A stretch of 64,000 bases of DNA from DATLED01 sp035525495. GTDB lineage: Bacteria > Actinomycetota > Acidimicrobiia > Acidimicrobiales > CADCTF01. Below are positions 54,243 through 64,000 of this stretch, piece after piece. The stretch lies in contig DATLED010000024.1 of NCBI GenBank assembly GCA_035525495.1, positions 24,365-88,364 of the forward strand, in the 5' to 3' direction. Numbering within the stretch: the stretch's first letter is position 1; every line of letters starts with the position of its first letter. Position numbers and translations under genes: made by a program. The notes beneath the pieces are model-generated. The model did not search any database. It was not told the origin of the DNA and worked only from the letters and a program-made list of their open reading frames with translations.

Positions 54243-55144
54243 TGCTGCGGGCGGCGACCCGCGGCAGCGCGCTCGCCCGCTGGCAGACGGACCACGTCAT
54301 CGCCCTGCTGGGGGTGGACGTCGAGGTGGTCGTGGTCTCGACCGAGGGCGACCGCCGCACGGACGTCCCGATCGAGGCGATCGGCGGGCGGGGGGTGTTC
54401 GTCAAGGAGGTGCAGGCGGCGGTGCTCGACGGACGTGCCGACTTCGCCGTCCATTCCGCGAAGGACCTCCCGTCGTCGACCGAGCAGCAACCGGAGGGAC
54501 TGGTGATCGGCTGCATCCCCGAGCGCGGGGATCCCCGCGACGTCCTCGTCGGTTCGACGTTGGACGGGCTGCCGGTCGGCGGTCTCGTGGCGACCGGGTC
54601 GGTGCGCCGTCGCGCGCAGCTGGCCAACCTGCGGCCGGACCTCTCCTTCACCGGGTTGCGGGGGAACATCGAGACCCGCCTGGCCAAGGCGAAGGACTTC
54701 GACGCCATCGTCATGGCCGCCGCCGCGTTGCACCGCCTCGACAAGGACGACGAGATCGCCGAGCTCCTCGCGCCCGAAGTCCTCGTGCCGCAGGTGGCGC
54801 AGGGTGCGCTGGCCATCGAGTGCCGGGCCGACGACGCCGACGTCCTCTCCGCGTTGGCCGCGATCGAGCACACTCCGAGCCGGCGGGCCGTCGACGCCGA
54901 GCGGGCGTTCCTGGCCGAGCTGGGTGGCGGCTGCGACCTCCCCGTCGGCGCGCTGGCGCAGCCGACTGGGGACGACGGCAGGGCGCTGGAGCTGCGCGGG
55001 CTGATCGCGTCCTACGACGGTCGCATCGTCCTCCGCGACCGTGTGCAGGGCATCGACCCCGCGGCCCTCGGCCGCGAGCTGGCGACCGTGCTGCTCGACG
55101 GCGCCGGCGCCCGAGTGCTGCTAGACGGTTCGCTGGGGCGATGA
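54242..55144 (+). CDS. hemC: porphobilinogen deaminase (hydroxymethylbilane synthase)
   Basis: A 300-residue enzyme joining four porphobilinogens. The catalytic Asp75 is in FAVHSAKDLPSS, and the dipyrromethane cofactor attaches to Cys231 in GGGCDLPVG. It starts in TGATG overlap with hemA. The last codons (GSLGR and the stop) coincide with the start of a dispersed repeat. Confidence 0.95.
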   Translation: MLRAATRGSALARWQTDHVIALLGVDVEVVVVSTEGDRRTDVPIEAIGGRGVFVKEVQAAVLDGRADFAVHSAKDLPSSTEQQPEGLVIGCIPERGDPRDVLVGSTLDGLPVGGLVATGSVRRRAQLANLRPDLSFTGLRGNIETRLAKAKDFDAIVMAAAALHRLDKDDEIAELLAPEVLVPQVAQGALAIECRADDADVLSALAAIEHTPSRRAVDAERAFLAELGGGCDLPVGALAQPTGDDGRALELRGLIASYDGRIVLRDRVQGIDPAALGRELATVLLDGAGARVLLDGSLGR

Positions 55145-55195
55145 AGCTGCCTCCGCTCACGTGCCGGCTGTTCGCTGGCGCTCCCGACGCCGGCC
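55126..55195 (+). repeat. dispersed 70-bp repeat, copy over the hemC stop
   Basis: CGGTTCGCTGGGGCGATGAA contains the hemC stop codon; then CTCCGCTCACGTGCCGGCTG, TTCGCTGGCGCTCCCGACG and CCGGCC. It fills most of the 79-bp gap before the cobA/hemD gene. Confidence 0.78.
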
Positions 55196-55223
55196 TCCCG
55201 GGGGCCGCCGCAACGTCACTCGA

Positions 55224-56660
55224 GTGACCGTCTACCTCGTCGGCGCCGGGCCGGGTGACCCCGGGCTGCTGACGGTCCGCGGGGCCGAGGTGCTCGGTCG
55301 CGCCGATGTCGTCATCTACGACCGCCTGTCGGTCGCATCCCTCCTCGACCTCGCGCCCTCGGGCGCCGAGCGCATCAGTGTCGGCAAGACGCCACGGGGC
55401 CCGAGCACACCGCAGGAGGACATCAACCAGTTGCTCGTCGAGCACGGCCGCGGCGGGCGGACGGTGGTGCGCCTCAAGGGGGGCGACGTGTTCGTGTTCG
55501 CGCGCGGCGGCGAGGAGGCCGAGGCGTTGCAGGACGCCGGCGTGGCCTTCGAGATCGTGCCGGGCATCACGTCGGCCATCGCCGTGCCCGCGTACGCGGG
55601 AGTCCCCGTCACCCATCGCGGGATCTCGACGTCGTTCACCGTCGTGACCGGCCACGAGGATCCGTGGGCGGCGACCGAGACCGACTGGGACGCGGTGGCG
55701 CGCGTCGGAGGCACGATCGTGGTGCTCATGGGCGCGGCGACGCGCGGCGACATCGCCGAGCGACTTCTGGCTGCGGGACGGGCGCCCGAGACGCCCGTCG
55801 TCGCCGTCCGGTGGGGCACCCGGCCGAACCAGTCGACGATCCGGACCACGCTCGGCGGCCTCGGCGCCGCCGCCGTCGAGTCACCGTCGACGATCGTCAT
55901 CGGCGACGTCGCCGCCCTGGACCTCGCGTGGTTCGACCGGCGTCCGCTCTTCGGGCGCCGCATCGTCGTCACTCGTGCCCGCGAGCAGGCGTCGGACCTT
56001 CGCCGGCGCCTCGAGATCCTCGGCGCCGAGGTCATCGAGATCCCGACGATCACGATCGAGCCCATCGCCACCACCGGTCTCGCCGACCGCGTGGCCGCCG
56101 GCGTCGACTGGGTCGTGTGCACATCGGCCAACGCCGTCCAGGCCCTTACCGCCGATCTCCGCGACGCGCGCGACCTCGGACGGGCCAAAGTGGCCGTCAT
56201 CGGCCCGGGGACCGCCGCTGCCCTCGAGGCGTTCGGCGTCCGTCCGGACCTCTTCCCGGAACGCAACGTCGCCGAGGGGCTCGTCGACGTGTTCCCGCTC
56301 GGACCGGGTCGGGTGCTCGTCCCGCAAGCGGCGGACGCGCGACCGGCGCTGGCGGAAGGGCTGCGGTCCAAGGGCTGGGATGTCGACGTCGTCGTCGCCT
56401 ACGACACCCGTCCTGCCGTGATCGCCGACGACGGTCGGACGGAGGCCAGGCGGGCGGACGCCATCACGTTCACGTCGGCGTCGACGGTGACGAACTACGT
56501 CGCCGGCGCGGGCCTCGAGGCGCTGCCGGGGATCGTCGTGGCCATCGGACCGGTGACCGCCGACGCGGCCGCCGAGGCGGGCGTCCGCGTCGACATCGTC
56601 GCCGACCCCCACACATTCGATGGGCTCATCGACGCGCTTCTCACCAGGTTCTCGACCTAG
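55224..56660 (+). CDS. hemD: uroporphyrinogen-III C-methyltransferase/uroporphyrinogen-III synthase fusion
   Basis: A 478-residue bifunctional protein. Residues 1-240 form the SAM-dependent methyltransferase (VYLVGAGPGDPGLLTVRGAE, RLKGGDVFVFARGGEE, VPGITSAIA), making precorrin-2. Residues 245-478 form HemD (RIVVTRAREQASDLRRRLE, CTSANAVQAL, FTSASTVTNYV). Such fusions are usual in actinobacteria. It serves haem via HemD and sirohaem or cobalamin via CobA. The GTG start follows the dispersed repeat. Confidence 0.95.
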   Translation: MTVYLVGAGPGDPGLLTVRGAEVLGRADVVIYDRLSVASLLDLAPSGAERISVGKTPRGPSTPQEDINQLLVEHGRGGRTVVRLKGGDVFVFARGGEEAEALQDAGVAFEIVPGITSAIAVPAYAGVPVTHRGISTSFTVVTGHEDPWAATETDWDAVARVGGTIVVLMGAATRGDIAERLLAAGRAPETPVVAVRWGTRPNQSTIRTTLGGLGAAAVESPSTIVIGDVAALDLAWFDRRPLFGRRIVVTRAREQASDLRRRLEILGAEVIEIPTITIEPIATTGLADRVAAGVDWVVCTSANAVQALTADLRDARDLGRAKVAVIGPGTAAALEAFGVRPDLFPERNVAEGLVDVFPLGPGRVLVPQAADARPALAEGLRSKGWDVDVVVAYDTRPAVIADDGRTEARRADAITFTSASTVTNYVAGAGLEALPGIVVAIGPVTADAAAEAGVRVDIVADPHTFDGLIDALLTRFST

Positions 56661-56678
56661 CCGGGAACCGCTCCCGGC
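56660..56678 (+). terminator. short hairpin at the end of the rex-hemD operon
   Basis: GCCGGGA (56660-56666) pairs with TCCCGGC (56672-56678) around a 5-nt loop, beginning at the last base of the hemD stop. No T-run follows, so termination would be weak or factor-assisted. Confidence 0.45.
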
Positions 56679-56681
56679 GCG

Positions 56682-58664
56682 GTGAGCGTCCAAGGGGCCG
56701 TGAAGACGCGACGGGTGCTGGCGATGGTCCTGACGATGGTGGTGCTGACGGGGGCGTGCCGTCGATCCGAGCACGACGACCGGGATGTGGCGAGGCCAAA
56801 GGCGAAGGACCCCTCGCTCACGATCGACACGGCGCTGATCAGCTCGCTCACCGCCTTCGACGCGTGCGACGACCTCCTGACCTACCTCCGCAAGGAGGCC
56901 GCCGAGATCGTCGGACCATACGGCTTCGGCGGCGCGATGCGGGGCGACGTGGTGGCCCTCGACTCGGCGGTGACGACGATGGCGGCCGCCGCCCCGATGG
57001 CGGCAGCGGGCCGGGCGACTGCCGGCAGCGAGGAGGACGCGTCGGTCGCCCAGCCCGTCGCCGGCACCGACTTCTCCGCCACCAACGTGCAGGAGGAGGG
57101 GGTCGACGAGCCGGACCTGGTGAAGACGGACGGGAAGCGGCTCGTCACCATCGCCGGCGGCCGCCTGCGGATCGTCGACCTGACCGGCGGCGAACCCCGC
57201 CTCGCTGCCAGCCTTCGCCTCGACGACAGCGGTTACCTCCAAGGCGACCTCCTGTTGCACGGCGACCACGTGCTCGTGCTCCGCCAGGCTCAACCCGCCT
57301 ACGAGCTGGCGCCCTCTCCCGTCGCCGGCGATGGCGTCGCTCCGGGGCGGCCCTTCCGTCAGCCATCGGGGAAGCTCCGCACCGACGTGACCGTCGTCGA
57401 CATCGCGGACATCTCCGCGCCAAAGGTCATCAAGGTGCTGTCGATCGACGGGAGCCTCGTGGCTTCGCGGATGGTCGCCGGGGTCGCCCGTCTGGTCGTC
57501 CGATCCGGTCCGCCCGACCTCCCGTTCCTGTTCCCTTCCGGGTCGGAGGAGAGCATCGCCGTCGCCACCGAGGCGAACAAGAAGGTCGTCGCCGAGAGCA
57601 CGCTCGAGCAGTGGCTGCCGAGCTTCGCCGAGGACGCCGGTTCACGCCGCCGCTTGGCGGACTGTCGTGACGTGCGCCGGCCGAAGGAGTTCAGCGGAGT
57701 TGGGATGCTCTCGGTGTTGACCGTCGATGCCGACGACCCCCGGCCCGGACCCGCGGCGACGGTCGTCGGCGCCGGCGAGCTCGTCTACGCCAGCGCCGCG
57801 AACCTCTACGTGACGTCCACCGTGTGGCAGGCGGACGCGACGGAGCGCGTGGCAACGACCACCACCGACATCCACAAGTTCGGCATCGGCGACAAGGTGC
57901 GCACCACCTACGAGGCCTCCGGTCGCATCAAGGGAAGGTTGCTCAACGCCTTCTCGATGTCCGAGCTCGACGGCAACCTCCGCGTGGCCAGCACCGACGA
58001 CGCGACGCAGGAGAGCGCCGTCACCGTGCTGCACCAGAACGACGGCGCCCTCGAGCAGATCGGGGCAGTCGGCGGCCTGGGAAAGGGCGAGCGCATCTAC
58101 GCCGTGCGGTTCCTGGGCGACCGCGGCTACGTCGTCACCTTCCGCCAGACCGACCCGCTGTACGTGCTCGACCTCGCCGACCCCGCGGCCCCCGTCGTCA
58201 AGGGTGAGCTGAAGATCCCGGGGTACTCCGCCTATCTCCATCCCGTCGGCGACCACCGCCTCATCGGCATCGGTCAGGAGGCGTCCGACAGCGGGCGGGT
58301 CCAGGGCACGCAGGTCTCGTTGTTCGACGTCGCCGACCCCGCCGACCCGAAGCGCCTCGCCAACGCCGTCATCCCGTACGGGCGCAGCGAGGCCGAGTCC
58401 GACCATCACGCCTTCCTGTGGTGGGCCAGGACGGGGCTCGTGATGGTGCCCGTGCAGTCGTACCAGGACGGCAGCAGCGGCGCCGTCGGGTTCACCGTCG
58501 CCGGCGATGCCATCACCGAGCTCGGCCACATCGAGCCCCGCGACCGTCAGCCGGCGCGGCGCTCGATCGTCCTCGGCGACCGGATCCTCCTCGTGTCCGA
58601 CTCCGCCCTCGAAGCCCGCGAACTGACGACGCTGGCTGAGCGCTCCTGGCTGCCGCTGGGCTGA
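56682..58664 (+). CDS. beta-propeller domain lipoprotein (PF09826-like)
   Basis: A 660-residue exported protein with lipobox VLTGAC. The propeller starts with TNVQEEGVDEPDLVKTDGKR, the hallmark of this archaeal/bacterial family, and continues with repeated blades (YVVTFRQTDPLYVLDLADPA, GYSAYLHPVGDHRLIGIG). Role unknown; such propellers often bind proteins or metals. The start may be GTG 56682 or GTG 56700, the latter preceded by AAGGGG. The hairpin upstream suggests it is a separate transcription unit. Confidence 0.88.
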   Translation: MSVQGAVKTRRVLAMVLTMVVLTGACRRSEHDDRDVARPKAKDPSLTIDTALISSLTAFDACDDLLTYLRKEAAEIVGPYGFGGAMRGDVVALDSAVTTMAAAAPMAAAGRATAGSEEDASVAQPVAGTDFSATNVQEEGVDEPDLVKTDGKRLVTIAGGRLRIVDLTGGEPRLAASLRLDDSGYLQGDLLLHGDHVLVLRQAQPAYELAPSPVAGDGVAPGRPFRQPSGKLRTDVTVVDIADISAPKVIKVLSIDGSLVASRMVAGVARLVVRSGPPDLPFLFPSGSEESIAVATEANKKVVAESTLEQWLPSFAEDAGSRRRLADCRDVRRPKEFSGVGMLSVLTVDADDPRPGPAATVVGAGELVYASAANLYVTSTVWQADATERVATTTTDIHKFGIGDKVRTTYEASGRIKGRLLNAFSMSELDGNLRVASTDDATQESAVTVLHQNDGALEQIGAVGGLGKGERIYAVRFLGDRGYVVTFRQTDPLYVLDLADPAAPVVKGELKIPGYSAYLHPVGDHRLIGIGQEASDSGRVQGTQVSLFDVADPADPKRLANAVIPYGRSEAESDHHAFLWWARTGLVMVPVQSYQDGSSGAVGFTVAGDAITELGHIEPRDRQPARRSIVLGDRILLVSDSALEARELTTLAERSWLPLG

Positions 58665-58671
58665 CCGACGG

Positions 58672-59601
58672 CTACTCGCCCGCCTCGTCTCCCGGGCCGC
58701 GCAGGTCGGGTTCGATGAAGATCAGGCGGGCGGAAGGCACAGCTCCGCGCACGGCCACCTCGGCCTCGTTGATCGCCGCGGCGACCTCCGCCATGTGCAT
58801 CCCGGCCGCGACCTCGACCTTGGCGGCCACGAGCACGTCGTCGGGACCGAGGTGCTGCGTCCGCAGGTGGATCACGCTGAGGATGGTCGACGGCGCGACG
58901 AGCGCCGACCGGATCGCCGCTTCCTCCGCCGGACGGGCAGCCTCGCCGATCAGCAGACCCTTCATCTCCACCATCAGCACGACGGCGATGACGAGCAGCA
59001 GCACGCCGATCGTGATCGTGCCGTACGCGTCGAAGTCCTCGTTGCCGGTCACCGCCGAGAGCGTGACGGCGACGAGGGCGATCCCCAGTCCGGCCACCGC
59101 GCCCGAGTCCTCGAGCAGCACGACGGGCAGTTCGGGCGACCGGGAGGTCCGGATGAACGACCACCACGACTCGCCTTCCTTGGCCGGACGGCTCTCGCGC
59201 ACGGCCGTCCGCAGCGACAAGCCTTCGAGACCGAGCGACAGCACGAGCACGCCGATGGCCACGGCGATCGACTCGACCTCGTGCGGATGGCGCAACTTCT
59301 CCAATCCCTCGAACAGCGCGAACACGCCGCCCAGGGTGAACAGCACCAAGGCGACGACGAACGACCAGAAGTACCGCTCGCGACCGAACCCCAGTTGGTG
59401 ACGGTCGGTCGCCGGACGTCGCGCCCGCCGGCCGCCCAGCAGAAGCAGGCCCTGGTTGGCGCTGTCGGCGACCGAGTGGATCGACTCCGCCAGCATCGAG
59501 GCCGAACCCGTGAGGAGGAAGGCGGCGAACTTCGAAGCGGCGATGCCGACGTTGGCGGCGAGCGCCGCCACGATCGCCTTGGTGCCTCCCGCCGCGCTCA
59601 C
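58672..59601 (-). CDS. cation diffusion facilitator transporter
   Basis: A 309-residue CDF-family metal/proton antiporter with six helices. Metal-site residues are in ESIHSVADSANQ (His and Asp, helix 2) and LEDSGAVAGLG (Asp, helix 5). The C-terminal cytoplasmic domain ends in an Asp/Glu-rich tail. Substrates in the family are Zn, Mn, Fe, Co or Cd; the HxxxD pair in helix 2 fits Zn. GTG start overlaps the DUF1697 stop. Confidence 0.9.
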   Translation of the reverse strand: MSAAGGTKAIVAALAANVGIAASKFAAFLLTGSASMLAESIHSVADSANQGLLLLGGRRARRPATDRHQLGFGRERYFWSFVVALVLFTLGGVFALFEGLEKLRHPHEVESIAVAIGVLVLSLGLEGLSLRTAVRESRPAKEGESWWSFIRTSRSPELPVVLLEDSGAVAGLGIALVAVTLSAVTGNEDFDAYGTITIGVLLLVIAVVLMVEMKGLLIGEAARPAEEAAIRSALVAPSTILSVIHLRTQHLGPDDVLVAAKVEVAAGMHMAEVAAAINEAEVAVRGAVPSARLIFIEPDLRGPGDEAGE

Positions 59602-60146
59602 GCGGCGTGTTCTGCCCGTTCGAGGATCTTCTCCACCGTCGCGAGGTTGCGCGCCGTGTGCAGCGGCAGGCCCTTCACCTTGAGGAGCGCCTCTCCGAGC
59701 TTCGAGCCGGTGATCCCGTTCGGCTGCCAGGCGTACAGGACGCGGTCGCCGACGGCGAACGCCTCTGGCGACCAGTCCTTGTCGACGATCGGCGCCAGCG
59801 ACTTCGCGTCCGGGTCGGACTCGAGGAAGGACAGGCCGAGCCTGTTGGGAGCCGCTCCCGACCGGTCTGCGAACGGGTTGGCGTCCGCCGCCTTGCGGAC
59901 CTCGGCCGCGGTGCGCACGATCACGCGCACGTCCATCGACAGCCGGTTCTTGATCGCCGCTTCGATCCCGGCAGCCAACACGTCGGTGTCCCGGGCCGAC
60001 GAACGGAACACCGCGTTGCCGCTCATGAGGATCGTCGAGACGTCCCCGTGACCGAGGTCCCCGAGGAGCGCCCGGAGGTCGGCCATCGCGATCCGTTTCG
60101 CCTTGCCGACGTTGATGCCCCGCAGCAGGGCGACTTGGACGGGCAT
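59598..60146 (-). CDS. DUF1697 family protein
   Basis: A 182-residue protein with the family N terminus VQVALLRGINVGKAKRIAMADLRALL and STILMSGNAVF. The C-terminal part is YAWQPNGITGSKLGEALL. Function unknown; the fold is reported as ferredoxin-like. It is coupled to the CDF transporter and divergent from hemB with 20 bp between start codons. Confidence 0.88.
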   Translation of the reverse strand: MPVQVALLRGINVGKAKRIAMADLRALLGDLGHGDVSTILMSGNAVFRSSARDTDVLAAGIEAAIKNRLSMDVRVIVRTAAEVRKAADANPFADRSGAAPNRLGLSFLESDPDAKSLAPIVDKDWSPEAFAVGDRVLYAWQPNGITGSKLGEALLKVKGLPLHTARNLATVEKILERAEHAA

Positions 60147-60151
60147 CCACG

Positions 60152-60157
60152 TAGGCT
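60152..60157 (+). promoter_or_regulatory. -10 box of hemB
   Basis: TAGGCT, 9 nt before the ATG at 60167. On the minus strand the shared TA begins TACGTG, which is too close to the DUF1697 ATG (1 nt) to act like the symmetric promoters elsewhere. Confidence 0.45.
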
Positions 60158-60166
60158 TGCAGACCG

Positions 60167-61142
60167 ATGCCCTTCCCCGAACGCCGTCTCCGCCGTCTCC
60201 GGCGGACGCCTGCGCTGCGTCGCCTCGTCGCCGAGACCCGGCTCTCCGTCGACGACCTCGTCGCGCCGCTGTTCGTCCGCGAGGGCATCGACGAGCCCCG
60301 GCCGATTGCATCGCTGCCCGGCGTCGTGCAGCACACGACGGACTCGCTCGTGAAGGAAGCGCGGGCGCTGAGCTTCCTCGGCGTGCCGGCGATCGTCCTC
60401 TTCGGCGTGCCCGAGACGAAGGATGCCAACGGCTCGCAGGCCTGGGACCGCGACGGGATCGTCCAGATCGCGCTGCATGAGCTGCGCGAGGAGCTCGGCG
60501 ACAGCGTCGTCCTGATGGCTGACCTCTGCCTCGACGAGTACACCGACCACGGCCACTGCGGGGTGTTGACCGCCGACGGAGGCGTCGACAACGACGCCAC
60601 CATCGAGCTCTACGGGCGCGTCGCCGTCGCGCAGGCCGAAGCGGGTGCCCACGTGGTCGCGCCCAGCGGGATGATGGACGGGCAGGTTGCCGCCATCCGC
60701 GACGCCCTCGACGACGCAGGCCAGCACGACACGGCGATCCTCGCCTATGCCGCCAAGTACGCGTCGGCGCTGTACGGCCCGTTCCGCGACGCCGTGCAGG
60801 TCGAGATCGCCGGCGACGGTGACCGGAAGGGCTACCAGCAGGACCCGCGCAACCGGCGGGAGTCGATGAGCGAGGTGCTCGCCGACATCGACGAGGGCGC
60901 GGACATGGTGATGGTGAAGCCGGCGCTCGCGTACCTCGACGTGATCGCGGATGTGAAGGCCGAGGTCGACGTCCCCGTCGCCGCCTACCACGTCAGCGGC
61001 GAGTACTCGATGATCAAGGCGGCTGCCGAGCGCGGGTGGATCGACGGTGACGCCGTGGCGATCGAGCACCTCACGTCGATCAAGCGGGCCGGCGCCGATG
61101 TGATCCTCACCTACCTCGCGCGCGAAGTCGCGGAGTCGCTCA

Positions 61143-61150
<8 letters not shown>
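60167..61150 (+). CDS. hemB: delta-aminolevulinic acid dehydratase (porphobilinogen synthase)
   Basis: A 327-residue TIM-barrel enzyme that condenses two aminolevulinates. The Schiff-base lysines lie in YAAKYASALYGPFRDA and VMVKPALAYLDV. The metal motif DLCLDEYTDHGHCG has two of the three Cys of the zinc type and Asp at the middle position, a hybrid between zinc and magnesium classes. The stop overlaps hemL by 8 bp. Confidence 0.95.
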
Positions 61151-62410
<1,260 letters not shown>

Positions 62411-62414
<4 letters not shown>

Positions 62415-62962
62415 CGGTCCGCAAGATCGGATTCCTCGCCGACACGCATTCGAACAGGCCCGACGGCAGCGATCTGCCCGACGCGGTGCTGAAGGCGTTC
62501 AAGGGCGTCGACCTCATCGTTCATCTCGGTGACGTCGGCCGGAAGGGGATCCTCGACCGCCTCGGCGAGGTCGCGCAGGTCTGGGTCCCGTACGGCGACG
62601 ACAAGGGCTACGTCCCGCACCTCGCTCGGGAGGCCGAGCCCGTGAAGGTCCTCGACGGTCGACTCGGTCTGACGTTCAACCTCACCAAGCCGGACAAGAA
62701 GATCGCCGTCGGTCAGGGCGCGCCGACGACGATCGCCTACGTCGACGGTGCGCTCCCGGCGCTGTTGCAGCGACGCTTCAAGGCCGACGTCGCGGTCGTG
62801 GCCTTCGGCGGCACCCACGTCGCCCACGCCGAGGAGCGCGACGGCGTCCTCTTCGTCAACCCGGGCAGCCCGACGCTCCCCTCCGATGGACCCACCGGCA
62901 GCGTCGCCGTTCTCGACTTGTCCACCAAGAAGCCCAAGGCCACGCTCATCCGCCTCCCCTGA
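62411..62962 (+). CDS. YfcE/MJ0936-type metallophosphoesterase
   Basis: A 183-residue calcineurin-like phosphodiesterase. Metal ligands are in GFLADTHSN, VHLGDVGRKG, VPYGDDKG (usual GNxD/H changed to GDDK) and GGTHVAHAEERDG; VNPGSPTLPSDG closes the fold. The GTG start overlaps the hemL stop (GTGA). The change at the third metal motif may alter metal use. Substrate unknown. Confidence 0.85.
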
Positions 62963-62964
62963 TC

Positions 62965-63016
62965 GCTTTTGTCATCCGGATCCCGCCGTGGACGGCGGGA
63001 TCCGGATGACAAAAGC
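62965..63016. terminator. perfect 24-bp-stem bidirectional terminator (palindrome family copy 2)
   Basis: 62965-62988 pairs without a mismatch with 62993-63016 around the loop TGGA. Arms read GCTTTTGTCATCCGGATCCC and onward, ending AAAAGC, so a U-run follows the stem in both directions. It fills exactly the gap between two convergent stop codons. It shares TTTTGTCATC and GGATCCCGCC with the palindrome at 21259-21306. Confidence 0.85.
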
Positions 63017-64000
63017 TCAGGGCTCGGGCGTGACCCGGGCGATCAGCGCGACGGCCCGGTAGGCGGCCTCCGCAGGACCGAGCTCGTCGGGACGCAGCAG
63101 GTTCGCCATGATCCGCAGCACCCACTCCATGAGGGTCCGCGAGTGCATACCCGTCGACACCAGTGCCCGCATCATCTCCGGACGACCGATGATCTTCACG
63201 AAGGCGCGGGCGACCTTGTAATAGAGGCCGTAGGTGTCCCGGAGGTCGGTCTCGTAGCGCTGCAGCGCGAGGCCGTCGCCCGACGACAGCGCGTCGACCA
63301 GCACGCTCGCGGCCAGCCGTCCGGTCTCGTAGGCGTAGGCGATGCCCTCGCCGTTGAACGGGTTGATGGCGCCGCCGGCGTCGCCGGTGACGAGATAGGT
63401 GGGTCCGGCGTGCGGACCGACGGAGAAGGCCATCGGCAGGCGGCCGCCGGTGGCCGGTCCGCAGGACGTCTCCGGTGACAGCTCCCACGACTTGGGGGCA
63501 TAGTCGACGAAGGCGTCCATCAGGTGGGTGGTGTTGACGGCCTTCCACTGGTTGAACGTCGACAGCAGGCCGATCCCGACGTTCACCCGTCCGTCGCCGA
63601 CGGGGAAGATCCAGCCGTAGCCGGGCAGGACGTTGCCGGCCTTGTCGCGGATGTCGAGGTGCGACTCGATCCAGGGCTCGTCGTGTCGGGGCGAGGTGTA
63701 GTACCCGCGGATGGCCATCCCGAGCGGGTACTCGCGGTTGCGGGACGTCCCGAGGGCGCGGCCGAAGCGGGAGTTGGCGCCGTCGGCCACCACCACAAAG
63801 CGGGCGTTGAGATCGCGGACCGTGTGGCTGTCCTTCTCCTCCACGGTCACGCCGGTGACCAGCCCGCTGGACACGACCGGTGTCTTGGCCTCGGTGCCCT
63901 CGAGCAGGGTGGCGCCGGCCTTGACCGCCCGCTGGGCCACCAGGTGGTCGAGGTCGTGGCGGGTCACGACGTAGCCGTAGGAAGGCATGCCCGGGACCGA
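63017..64000 (-). CDS. geranylgeranyl reductase family flavoprotein (5' end outside window)
   Basis: At least 328 residues of an FAD-dependent oxidoreductase; the frame stays open to the window edge, so the N-terminal FAD-binding region is missing. Visible features are VVVADGANSRFGRALG (substrate-binding loop of the family), YGWIFPVGDGRVNVGIG and the FAD motif YLVTGDAGGAINPFNGEGIAYA. Family members saturate isoprenoid chains of menaquinone, lipids or carotenoids. In actinobacteria such genes often sit near menaquinone or nuo genes beyond the edge. Confidence 0.88.
   Translation of the reverse strand, partial: SVPGMPSYGYVVTRHDLDHLVAQRAVKAGATLLEGTEAKTPVVSSGLVTGVTVEEKDSHTVRDLNARFVVVADGANSRFGRALGTSRNREYPLGMAIRGYYTSPRHDEPWIESHLDIRDKAGNVLPGYGWIFPVGDGRVNVGIGLLSTFNQWKAVNTTHLMDAFVDYAPKSWELSPETSCGPATGGRLPMAFSVGPHAGPTYLVTGDAGGAINPFNGEGIAYAYETGRLAASVLVDALSSGDGLALQRYETDLRDTYGLYYKVARAFVKIIGRPEMMRALVSTGMHSRTLMEWVLRIMANLLRPDELGPAEAAYRAVALIARVTPEP

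Noticed and set aside
60146..60167. Fifth symmetric divergent promoter (DUF1697/hemB)
   Set aside because: TAGGCT fits hemB, but the minus-strand box with the shared TA ends 1 nt before the DUF1697 ATG, so the geometry does not match the other four.
62969..63062. Short frames inside the palindromes with SSGSRR...RDPDDK-type peptides
   Set aside because: They are translations of the palindrome arms, repeated only because the DNA is repeated. No start signal or conserved protein feature.

Overview
The window is high-GC, densely packed chromosomal DNA from an actinomycete (Actinomycetota). The combination of a mycothiol glycosyltransferase (MshA), an F420-type luciferase-like oxidoreductase, a rex-hem cluster, a LexA box of the actinobacterial type, Thr/Pro-rich extracellular linkers and abundant leaderless promoters supports this. 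The divergence of most proteins and the local gene mix suggest the class Acidimicrobiia; that class call is inference from memory, not a search. I see no plasmid, prophage, insertion sequence or CRISPR array.

Layout. 0-6 kb: a thioredoxin-fold protein and a caa3-type cytochrome oxidase operon (ctaC-D-E-F-G). 5.8-7.5 kb: an ABC exporter on the minus strand, divergent from serS. 8.8-11.4 kb: an acyl-CoA synthetase, a 43-residue membrane protein and sdhCD without sdhAB. 11.4-14.6 kb: a Zur-type repressor divergent from a znuACB-like zinc importer, with a candidate operator between. 14.6-18.1 kb: an osmoprotectant-type ABC importer split over a divergent promoter. 18-31 kb: mixed enzymes (DUF1684, redoxin, pirin, hemerythrin, a 1168-residue cyclase/AAA/TPR regulator, kynurenine-formamidase-like cyclase, NudC, S9 peptidase, LLM oxidoreductase). 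31-32.2 kb: yaaA, an SOS box, a gene remnant and tRNA-Lys. 32-39.4 kb: DksA-like, ABC1 kinase, zinc peptidase, phosphatases, MaoC, MoaD, a CdsA-like membrane protein and a PuuD-like membrane protein paired with a cupredoxin. 39.4-51.6 kb: an RsiG-like c-di-GMP sensor, an XRE regulator, mshA-ybjN, an M23 peptidase, proC, a BldC-like HTH protein, a SAM hydroxide adenosyltransferase, two CAP-domain proteins, a CoA ligase and a DnaJ-LRR fusion. 51.7-62.4 kb: the tetrapyrrole cluster rex-cysG(N)-hemA-hemC-cobA/hemD, then hemB-hemL. The window ends inside a geranylgeranyl-reductase-like flavoprotein.

The order XRE, mshA, ybjN, proC, BldC-like HTH, hemA-C-D-B, hemL resembles the conserved actinobacterial backbone around mshA and hem genes in mycobacteria (from memory). 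The oxidase, succinate dehydrogenase anchors, Rex and haem/sirohaem genes make this largely a respiration and redox region.

The most notable non-coding structure is threefold. (1) At least 20 gene starts carry a TAnnnT box 6-9 nt upstream of the start codon, the geometry of leaderless mRNAs. At four divergent pairs the two boxes share the same central TA, leaving only 23-26 bp between opposing start codons. (2) A dispersed repeat of about 70 bp (five copies) lies on or just after stop codons and in three cases supplies the C-terminal codons of a gene. (3) Two long near-perfect palindromes with shared arm sequence act as intergenic terminators.
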